Source: Nocardioidaceae bacterium
Lineage (GTDB): Bacteria; Actinomycetota; Actinomycetes; Propionibacteriales; Nocardioidaceae
Direction: 5' to 3'
NCBI GenBank assembly: GCA_013696065.1
Contig: JACCZJ010000030.1
Span: 1 to 9,166, forward strand
DNA length: 9,166 nt
In this document: one piece after another, positions 1 through 5,552 of the stretch
Layout of the letters: every line of letters begins with the position of its first letter
Position numbering within the stretch: the first letter of the stretch is position 1
Notes under the pieces: model-generated
Database searches by the model: none
What the model saw: only the letters and a program-made list of their open reading frames with translations
What the model was told of the DNA's origin: nothing
Position numbers and translations under genes: made by a program

Positions 1-250
1 GGCCAGCCGCGAAGTCCCGGGCCGGTTGGCGCTCACCCTCCGGCAGCGAGTCAGACAGGGCGGTCGCAGCTACAACGCGTTCGGTGCCCAAGGCGCGCAC
101 CGCAGCAGCCAGCAGGAAAGCCGAGTCCGCACCCCCACTGAACGCCACCATCGCACTGCCGAGGTTGAGGAGGCCAGCCTCGAGGGAGTCAAGGCGGTGT
201 TGCAGTCCGTCGAGCTCGGTTACGGGCGGGAGGAGCGGCAGTTGCGACAC
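1..250 (-). CDS. larE: LarE-type ATP-dependent sacrificial sulfur transferase, N-terminal fragment (gene runs off the left edge)
   Basis: Only the first 83 codons are in the window, read from a GTG at 248-250. The translation begins VSQLPLLPPV. After an N-terminal helix it reaches VAFSGGADSAFLLAAAV, with the PP-loop ATP-pyrophosphatase motif SGGADS at residues 38-43, then ALGTERVVAATALSDSLPEGE. The spacing from the PP-loop to the TA-x-S-x-SLPE-x-E segment is characteristic of LarE. LarE activates pyridinium adenine dinucleotide intermediates and transfers sulfur, in many members from its own cysteine, during synthesis of the nickel-pincer nucleotide cofactor of lactate racemase and related enzymes. 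It acts in the cytosol. The C-terminal part with the sacrificial cysteine is outside the window, so cysteine-dependent versus cluster-dependent type cannot be judged. No Shine-Dalgarno precedes the GTG, but a -10 box sits 7 nt upstream, suggesting leaderless expression. Another PP-loop enzyme (NAD synthetase or TilS type) is less likely given the SLPE segment. Confidence 0.85.
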   Translation of the reverse strand, partial: MSQLPLLPPVTELDGLQHRLDSLEAGLLNLGSAMVAFSGGADSAFLLAAAVRALGTERVVAATALSDSLPEGERQPARDFAAG

Positions 251-257
251 ACTGCAG

Positions 258-263
258 ACTCTA
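258..263 (-). promoter_or_regulatory. -10 box for leaderless larE transcript
   Basis: On the minus strand the sequence reads TAGAGT, then CTGCAGT, then the GTG start. A TANNNT box 7 nt before the start codon would put transcription initiation at or next to the G of GTG, the usual geometry of actinobacterial leaderless genes. No convincing -35 hexamer lies at the expected distance, and no ribosome binding site is present, which fits. Inferred from sequence only. Confidence 0.45.
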
Positions 264-268
264 CGAGA

Positions 269-296
269 TTGACTCAGGGGGCCCTCCCCGTACGCT
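269..296 (+). promoter_or_regulatory. Sigma-70/SigA-like promoter for the subtilase gene
   Basis: TTGACT (269-274) and TACGCT (291-296) are separated by 16 bp, a good match to housekeeping actinobacterial promoters. Transcription would start near 303, giving a leader of about 90 nt before the TTG start at 395. The promoter lies just upstream of the oppositely oriented larE -10 box (258-263), so the two promoters sit back to back. Confidence 0.5.
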
Positions 297-352
297 AGAG
301 GATTGATTCCGAGCCAGATGCCATGGAGCAAGCAGGCCCATGCCGTAGCGCG

Positions 353-381
353 CGGTCGTAGGACGACTGTCGTAGCGACCG
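353..381 (+). promoter_or_regulatory. Inverted repeat/hairpin in the subtilase leader, next to the ribosome binding site
   Basis: CGGTCG (353-358) pairs perfectly with CGACCG (376-381). Inside it, ACGA (363-366) pairs with TCGT (370-373) around a CTG triloop. The same stretch holds a direct repeat of GTCGTAG at 355-361 and 369-375. The hairpin ends 3 nt before the GGGAGG ribosome binding site, so it could modulate translation, or as DNA it could be an operator dyad. The repeats are seen; the function is inferred. Confidence 0.4.
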
Positions 382-383
382 AA

Positions 384-389
384 GGGAGG
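384..389 (+). promoter_or_regulatory. Ribosome binding site fixing the TTG start of the subtilase
   Basis: GGGAGG lies 5 nt before the TTG at 395. An in-frame TAG at 359-361 with no ATG, GTG or TTG codon between it and 395 makes this TTG the first possible start, and it is directly followed by a credible signal peptide. Confidence 0.75.
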
Positions 390-394
390 CAAGG

Positions 395-3300
395 TTGACG
401 AGTCGCTTCTCCACGGGCCTGATCTCCCTCGGTTTGTCTTTCGCTGGCGCCCTAGTGCCCCTTCTGTCACATGCGCCCGCCTCGGCAGCGACGAGCCTGT
501 CCCCCATCTCGTTGCATGCCGCCGCCCCACATCAGGCTGAGCCTGTCGGCACGTTTGTGGTGGTGCTGCGCGACGCGCCCCTCGCGTCGTACACCGGAGG
601 AATCGAAGGGTATGACGCGACAGCGCCGGCCGCCGGCCGCCGCTTCAATGCCCACCGCTCCACGATGACCCCCTATCGGGACCGGCTCCTCGCCTCTCAA
701 CGTCGGCTGCTCGCGTCGATCGGGAACCCAGACACCATCTACTCCTACACCACGGTGCTCAACGGGTTCGCGGCCGAGCTGACCAGCCTGCAGCTCAAAG
801 AGCTGCAGTCCATGCCCGCTGTGCTCGTGGTGGAGCCGGAGCGCATCCTCGCACTCGACTCCCCCGCAGGACGTGGCCGGACCTTGTCGGGTGGATCGTC
901 ACCGTCGGCCGGACCAGCTGGGACGACGGCCGCACTGGAGCGGGCCTGGCGCTCGGTAGGTGGCCTGGCGAGCGCAGGGAAAGGAGTGGTCATCGGACTG
1001 GTGGACTCCGGGATCTGGCCGGAGAACCCGTCTTTCGACGGGGTGCCGCTGGACCGGGTCCAACGTCATACCCGCTTCCCTGGCTTCACGAGTCGATGCA
1101 AGGAGGGCGAGCGTTGGGAGGCGGCGACCTGCACCGAGAAGGTACTGGGTGCGCGGTACTTCCTTCGCGGCTTCGGCAGATCGGAGGTGGCCGCGGCCGA
1201 ATTTCTGTCACCTCGCGACGGCAGTGGCCATGGCTCGCACACCGCCGCGACGGCTGGCGGCAACGCCGGCGTCGATGTGGCGATCCAGGGCCAGAAGTTC
1301 GGCCACGTGTCGGGGGTCGCGCCGGCAGCAGCGCTCGCGATCTACAAGGCATGCTGGATTGCGCCTGATCCTGCCGACGATGGCTGCTCCAGCGTGGACA
1401 CGTTGAAAGCAATCGACACCGCGGTCAGCGACGGCGTCGACGTGCTGAACTATTCGATCAATGGCGACGTCGCCGCGTCCAGCCCACCGCGGACCCTCGA
1501 TGCTATCGAGCTGGCGTTCTATCACGCCGCGGCCGCAGGTGTCTTCGTGGCTACATCGGCGGGTGATCGGGGGCCCGATTCAGCAACCGTTGCCCACAAC
1601 AGCCCCTGGGTGACGACCGTGGCAGCCACGGCGCTAGGCGGTTTCGAAGGCGGTATCCGCCTGGGTGATGGCATCCGTGTGAAGGGGTCGATCGTCTCCG
1701 CCCAGCAGGCCGGGCCACTGCGCCTGGTCGATGGCGCGTCGTCGGCTGCTGCGGGGTACACCGAACACCAGGCTGCATTGTGCTCAATCGGTTCGCTCGA
1801 CGCGATGCAGGTCAAGGGCGCCATGGTGCTGTGCAACCGGGGCATCGGCTCTCGCTTGAGCAAGAGCCTGGCCGTCTCACAGGCCGGCGGATCGGCGATG
1901 GTGCTCGCCAACGACTCGGCTGGCCACACGTATGCCGATGTGCACGCCATCCCTACGCTGCATGTGACCCGCGCAGGCGGCAACGACGTAAGGCGCTACA
2001 TCGCCCGAGACTCCGCACCCACCGGCACTCTGCTACCCACCCCTGATGCCGTCCGCCCACCCGTCATAGTCGCTGATTTTTCCTCCCGCGGCCCAGCGCC
2101 CGATGATGGCCTCCTCAAGCCCGATCTCGCCGCACCCGGCACAGGCGTGCTGGCCGCTGTGGCGCCGCCGTCCAACCTGGGCCGGCTGTGGGATCTCTAC
2201 TCCGGTACGTCGATGGCGGCTCCACAGGTCGCAGGGGTCGCCGCCTTGCTTCGCTCCGAGCATGGTGACTGGTCGCCCGCAGCCATCCAATCGGCCTTGA
2301 TGACAACCGCCGATCGGCTGTCGGGGCGCGTCAGCCCTCTCGACCAAGGTGCGGGCGCGCTCGATCCGCAAGAAGCCATCGATCCGGGCTTGGTCTATGA
2401 CGCTGGCCGCGACGAGTGGTCGCGTTATGTGCAGCGTTTGGGGGTCGGTCACCGGCCCTCGAGGGCGGCTCTCCACTCGCCGGGGCGGCGGTGGGACGCG
2501 ACTGACCTGAACGCTGCCTCGATAGCCATCGGCAGCCTGGTCGGTGACCGACGGGTGACTCGTTCGGTCACGAACGTCTCGGAATCCACTGAGCGATTCG
2601 TGGCGGGTCACACTGGGCTGCGAGGGATCGGAGTCGCGGTGAATCCTTCGGCCATGACTCTCAGGCCGGGCCAGAGCCGTTCGTTCGAGGTGTCTCTCAG
2701 CGCGCGCAGCTCGGCGCGCTACGGGGAGTACGCCGCGGGGACGTTGACGTGGACCGGGTCACGGGGTCACATCGTCGAGAGCCCGACCGTAGTACGGCCA
2801 GAGCATGCGGATGCGCCTCTCGAGGTGACGGGCACCAGTCGCGGCCCAGTCGAGATCACGGCCCAGGCGGGGATTACGGGCACCGTGCGAGCGTCAGTCT
2901 CCGGACCCGTCGGCGCTAGGCCGGTGCGACTGCAGCTGGACCGCGCATTCTTCGACCCTCGGCTGCCCCTTGCGGCCTCGGCAGCGGGCATCCAATCCTT
3001 CGACGTCCCCACCGAAACGGCCGCTGTCCGCTTCGAGGTTGCCAGTGACGCGACCGCCGACGACGTCGACCTCCATGTCTACCGCGAAGGTCGGCTGGTC
3101 GCCTTCGCCTCCTCCAGTTCCAGTCGGGAGCGGCTGACGCTCCTTGATCCCGAGCCTGGCGACTATGCCGTCTACGTCAACGTCCCGCCTGCAAGCGGTG
3201 AGGTCAAGAATGCCCACTTCCCTCGGAGCCCCGCACTTGTCAGCCAAGACCCTGCCCAGGTCACCTTCACCGGGTGGGTGCTGCCCGGGCGCGTGAAGCC

Positions 3301-3454
3301 ATCAGTTGAGCTGGAGCCTCGCCAGATCAAGGTCACCGGGGGGCGCACCTTCTCCGTCGAGATCGACACCGCCGCGCTTCCCATCTCACGGCGATGGTTC
3401 GGACTGGTGAGATACGACAAATCGGCCGACGTGACTCACCTGACCATCAACTGA
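395..3454 (+). CDS. Secreted S8 family subtilisin-like serine protease (cucumisin-like architecture with I9 and PA domains)
   Basis: An extracellular endopeptidase precursor of 1019 aa. Residues 1-31 form a Sec signal peptide ending in APASA. Residues about 51-154 are an I9 propeptide (FVVVLRDAP through VVEPER). The catalytic domain runs about 196-665: Asp204 in GLVDSGIWPE, His279 in GSGHGSH, Ser606 in SGTSMAAP. A PA domain is inserted at about 455-540. Cys pairs 235/246, 320/331 and 463/480 fall in contexts typical of the plant cucumisin-like branch, as does DWSPAAIQSALMTTA (625-639). An Fn3_6-like domain follows (about 715-800), then a PPC-like segment (about 875-930, DVDLHVYREGRLVAF) in a C-terminal region without LPXTG or membrane anchor, so the product is probably released. 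The oxyanion-hole Asn of the usual SAGNSGP motif is Asp391 here (SAGDRGP). It starts at TTG with a strong ribosome binding site, appears monocistronic, and converges on the ABC operon 30 bp downstream. The natural substrate is unknown; family identity is firm. Confidence 0.95.
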   Translation: MTSRFSTGLISLGLSFAGALVPLLSHAPASAATSLSPISLHAAAPHQAEPVGTFVVVLRDAPLASYTGGIEGYDATAPAAGRRFNAHRSTMTPYRDRLLASQRRLLASIGNPDTIYSYTTVLNGFAAELTSLQLKELQSMPAVLVVEPERILALDSPAGRGRTLSGGSSPSAGPAGTTAALERAWRSVGGLASAGKGVVIGLVDSGIWPENPSFDGVPLDRVQRHTRFPGFTSRCKEGERWEAATCTEKVLGARYFLRGFGRSEVAAAEFLSPRDGSGHGSHTAATAGGNAGVDVAIQGQKFGHVSGVAPAAALAIYKACWIAPDPADDGCSSVDTLKAIDTAVSDGVDVLNYSINGDVAASSPPRTLDAIELAFYHAAAAGVFVATSAGDRGPDSATVAHNSPWVTTVAATALGGFEGGIRLGDGIRVKGSIVSAQQAGPLRLVDGASSAAAGYTEHQAALCSIGSLDAMQVKGAMVLCNRGIGSRLSKSLAVSQAGGSAMVLANDSAGHTYADVHAIPTLHVTRAGGNDVRRYIARDSAPTGTLLPTPDAVRPPVIVADFSSRGPAPDDGLLKPDLAAPGTGVLAAVAPPSNLGRLWDLYSGTSMAAPQVAGVAALLRSEHGDWSPAAIQSALMTTADRLSGRVSPLDQGAGALDPQEAIDPGLVYDAGRDEWSRYVQRLGVGHRPSRAALHSPGRRWDATDLNAASIAIGSLVGDRRVTRSVTNVSESTERFVAGHTGLRGIGVAVNPSAMTLRPGQSRSFEVSLSARSSARYGEYAAGTLTWTGSRGHIVESPTVVRPEHADAPLEVTGTSRGPVEITAQAGITGTVRASVSGPVGARPVRLQLDRAFFDPRLPLAASAAGIQSFDVPTETAAVRFEVASDATADDVDLHVYREGRLVAFASSSSSRERLTLLDPEPGDYAVYVNVPPASGEVKNAHFPRSPALVSQDPAQVTFTGWVLPGRVKPSVELEPRQIKVTGGRTFSVEIDTAALPISRRWFGLVRYDKSADVTHLTIN

Positions 3455-3484
3455 CTAGGTCCGGCCGGCGTAGAACCGAACGGG

Positions 3485-4288
3485 TCAGGCATCTCGCTTG
3501 ATGAAGAGCGCTGAGCCCGCGACGACCAGCCCTAGCACGGCAGTCCAGAAGACGACCACGCTGGCGGCTATGCCCCAGGTGGGGAGTGTGCCGAAGCCAG
3601 CGAAGATCTCATAGGGGTCGAACATCGCGCGCCGACCAGCCGAAACGGGCAGCAGATTCGCCAACTTGCCGACCCCCCGGCTGGACTGCTCACCCAAGAC
3701 ACCGAGGATGCCGTAGGCGATCGGCTCCAGCACCAGCGGCCAAACCAGCACAGCCACCAATGCGCCGACCTGGTTGCGCAGGATCGCAGCCAACCCGAAT
3801 CCCGCCAGGGCGAGTCCGATGCAGTAGCCGAGATAGTTGACGATGGGTCGCCACGCCGCGATCTCAAAATCCGGGCCATCGAGGAAGAGCCACGTCACGA
3901 CCAGGTCCAGGAGGAGCGACGTGACCACGACACCGGCCACCCAGGCGGACAGCACCAGGACTTTCGCGACCAACACTGCGATCCGGTCCGGTATCGCCGA
4001 AAGCGTCGCCTTGTTGGTTCCGTAGCGGTATTCGTGCCCCATCGCCATCACCCCCATGACAGCGAAGAACACCCCTGCCAGCACAGGTGTGATAGGAGCG
4101 GAAGCACCAGCGGTCCACGTCCACGTCGTCACCTGCGCAACGTCGAGATCATCCACATCGGACGTCGTGACGGTCACCGCGATGATGAAGCAGATCACGG
4201 CGTTCAAGAAGATCGCTATGCCCGAAAGCCAATAGGTCGAGGCGATCGTGCGGATCCGCACCCCCTCATATTTCAGGGCGCCGCTCAT
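3485..4288 (-). CDS. ABC-2 type transporter permease
   Basis: A 267-aa integral membrane protein with about six predicted hydrophobic segments (near residues 20-41, 66-83, 106-134, 150-170, 174-199, 238-263). The first extracytoplasmic loop is long and acidic to Thr/Trp-rich. Between segments 2 and 3 is GHEYRYGTNKATLSAIPDR (84-102), the cytoplasmic coupling-helix signature of ABC-2 exporters (EYRxGT...TPxR in relatives). Its ATG overlaps the stop of the upstream ATPase gene as ATGA, with GGAGAG just upstream, so the two are translationally coupled and the product should dimerise as the membrane channel of the exporter. Substrate cannot be told from sequence; relatives export drugs, lipids, peptides or polysaccharides. 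The stop lies 30 bp from the convergent protease gene. Confidence 0.92.
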   Translation of the reverse strand: MSGALKYEGVRIRTIASTYWLSGIAIFLNAVICFIIAVTVTTSDVDDLDVAQVTTWTWTAGASAPITPVLAGVFFAVMGVMAMGHEYRYGTNKATLSAIPDRIAVLVAKVLVLSAWVAGVVVTSLLLDLVVTWLFLDGPDFEIAAWRPIVNYLGYCIGLALAGFGLAAILRNQVGALVAVLVWPLVLEPIAYGILGVLGEQSSRGVGKLANLLPVSAGRRAMFDPYEIFAGFGTLPTWGIAASVVVFWTAVLGLVVAGSALFIKRDA

Positions 4289-5469
4289 CGTTGCTCTCCG
4301 TCCTGCGGATCGGCCGGTCTGGAATGGTCGTGGTCAGCAGGCGGAGGCTGCGGCTGGCCTGATGGGGCCGGACCCGGCGGTGGACCGTAGCCCTGGGGGG
4401 GCTGTCCGTACCCTTGCGCGGGTGGCTGCCCGTATCCCTGCGGCGACCCGTATCCCTGCGGAGGCTGCCCATAGCCCTGCGGAGGGCCCTGTTGCCCATA
4501 CCCGGAGGGACCGTAAGGCGGCTGGCCTGGCCCGCCGAACGCCGGCTGCTCGGCACCGAAACCCATCGACGCGCGGAACTCTTCAGAGGCGCCCGTCGCA
4601 TCGAGGAAGGCTTCCTCGAGGGTGGCCTCGCGGTTGCCCAGCTCGAACACCCGGACGCCTAGTTCGTGGGCCAGGTCACCGACGGCATCGGAACCCATCC
4701 CCGTAATGGCCAGTTTGCCGTCCGGCTCTGCCACTACGGCCGCTTGACGCGCGCGCAGCTCCCGCACCATCACATCCGGTTGGTCGACCCTGATGACCAC
4801 CGCGTTGCGACGGCTCGTCGAGATGAAGTCCGACATCTTGCCGCTGGCGATCAGCGACCCGCGACCGATCACCACCAAATGATCGGCCATCAGTGCCATC
4901 TCGGACAGGAGGTGGCTCGACACGAAGATCGAGCGGCCCTGCTGAGCGAGAGTCTTGAGCATGTTGCGCAGCCAATGGACGCCTTGCGGGTCCAGACCGT
5001 TGGCGGGCTCGTCGAGGATGAGGGTGCCGGGATCACCCAACAGGGCCGTGGCGAGGCCGAGGCGCTGCCCCATACCGAGCGAGAAGGTCTTCGGCTTGGC
5101 GTTGGCCACGTCCCCCAACCCGACGATGTTGATCACGTCGTTCACACGTGTCGGCGAGATGGCGTTGGAAACGGCGAGCATGCGCAGATGGTTGACGGCT
5201 TTGCGGGTCGGGTGGAAGGGCTTGGCGTCGAGCACCGATCCGACGTGGCGCAGCGGCTGAGTGAGATCGCGGTAGGCGACACCGTCATACGTAGTGAGGC
5301 CTTCCCCGTTGTCGAGCCCTAACATCAGCCGCATCGTCGTCGACTTGCCAGCGCCGTTAGGACCCAGAAATCCCGTCACCGACCCCGGAACCACGTCGAA
5401 AGACAAGTTTCGAACGGCTGCTTTGCCCTTGAATGTCTTGCTCAGACCGCGCGCCTGGATGAGCGCCAT
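4285..5469 (-). CDS. ABC-2 transporter ATP-binding protein with Gly/Gln/Pro/Tyr-rich C-terminal tail
   Basis: A 394-aa ATPase that powers the adjacent permease. Walker A is GPNGAGKST (36-44). The signature loop is the SLGMGQR variant (130-136) usual in this exporter subfamily. Walker B is LILDEP (149-154), the D-loop GLDP (158-161), and the switch His186 lies in SSH. The usual Q-loop region reads VGSVLDAKPFHP without a Gln, which relatives share. A regulatory C-terminal domain occupies about 222-300 and ends in the ATLEEAFLDAT box common in the family. Normal members end near here, at about 300-310 aa. This one adds about 87 residues of low-complexity sequence with five QGYG units (331-362), then a Pro-rich and charged end. 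The ATG is preceded by GGGAGGGAG at 8 nt. It is the first gene of a two-gene operon and diverges from the helicase-associated gene across 83 bp. No dedicated regulator is adjacent. Confidence 0.93.
   Translation of the reverse strand: MALIQARGLSKTFKGKAAVRNLSFDVVPGSVTGFLGPNGAGKSTTMRLMLGLDNGEGLTTYDGVAYRDLTQPLRHVGSVLDAKPFHPTRKAVNHLRMLAVSNAISPTRVNDVINIVGLGDVANAKPKTFSLGMGQRLGLATALLGDPGTLILDEPANGLDPQGVHWLRNMLKTLAQQGRSIFVSSHLLSEMALMADHLVVIGRGSLIASGKMSDFISTSRRNAVVIRVDQPDVMVRELRARQAAVVAEPDGKLAITGMGSDAVGDLAHELGVRVFELGNREATLEEAFLDATGASEEFRASMGFGAEQPAFGGPGQPPYGPSGYGQQGPPQGYGQPPQGYGSPQGYGQPPAQGYGQPPQGYGPPPGPAPSGQPQPPPADHDHSRPADPQDGEQR
4384..4479 (-). repeat. Tandem codon repeat encoding five QGYG units in the ABC ATPase tail
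   Basis: On the plus strand, near-identical blocks around ccgtagccctg, ccgtacccttg, ccgtatccctg (twice) and ccatagccctg recur. They encode QGYG at residues 331-334, 338-341, 344-347, 352-355 and 359-362, spaced 6 to 8 residues apart. Codons are similar but not identical, consistent with repeat expansion followed by drift. Such stretches are prone to slippage, so copy number may vary among strains. Confidence 0.85.
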
Positions 5470-5507
5470 AAAGCGATCTCCCTCCCATGTCCTCGATCAT
5501 CCTGCCA

Positions 5508-5534
5508 TGCGCGATCCGCCGTTAAGGGCGCGCA
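5508..5534. promoter_or_regulatory. Inverted repeat in the divergent promoter region
   Basis: TGCGCG (5508-5513) and CGCGCA (5529-5534) are perfect inverted arms separated by 15 bp. They lie between the divergent ABC operon and the helicase-associated gene, near the expected -35 position of the latter. This could be an operator for a dimeric regulator. In such G+C-rich DNA, 6-bp arms also occur by chance, so this is a weak call. Confidence 0.2.
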
Positions 5535-5539
5535 GCAAC

Positions 5540-5545
5540 TACGGT
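5540..5545 (+). promoter_or_regulatory. -10 box for leaderless transcript of the helicase-associated gene
   Basis: TACGGT is followed by 7 nt (AGAGGTA) and then the ATG at 5553, the same TANNNT-7-start geometry as at larE in this window. The AGAGG purine stretch is only 2 nt from the ATG, too close to work as a Shine-Dalgarno. No obvious -35 hexamer is seen. Confidence 0.45.
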
Positions 5546-5552
5546 AGAGGTA

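Noticed and set aside
26..298. Plus-strand open frame over the larE fragment
   Set aside because: The opposite strand carries the PP-loop motif and the LarE signature; the plus translation is Arg/Ala/Ser-rich without features.
323..361. Second short upstream frame (12 codons) in the protease leader
   Set aside because: It has no ribosome binding site or coupling geometry and is short enough to be chance.
2033..2611. Minus-strand open frame of 192 codons inside the protease gene
   Set aside because: It is antisense to the catalytic Ser and adjacent regions, with no domain or start signals; the protease frame is certain.
3455..3484. Possible bidirectional terminator between the convergent protease and permease genes
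   Set aside because: The 30-bp gap has a CCGGCCGG self-complementary core and scattered short pairs, but no stable stem-loop and no T-tract on either strand.
4384..4479. CRISPR-like or non-coding tandem repeat
   Set aside because: The repeat unit is about 18 to 24 bp, in frame, without unique spacers, and encodes a periodic QGYG peptide in the ATPase tail, so it is a coding repeat.
4666..5322. Plus-strand open frame of 218 codons opposite the ABC ATPase
   Set aside because: It is rich in His, Arg and Gln as expected from antisense of Walker and other conserved regions, lacks a ribosome binding site, and matches no family I know.
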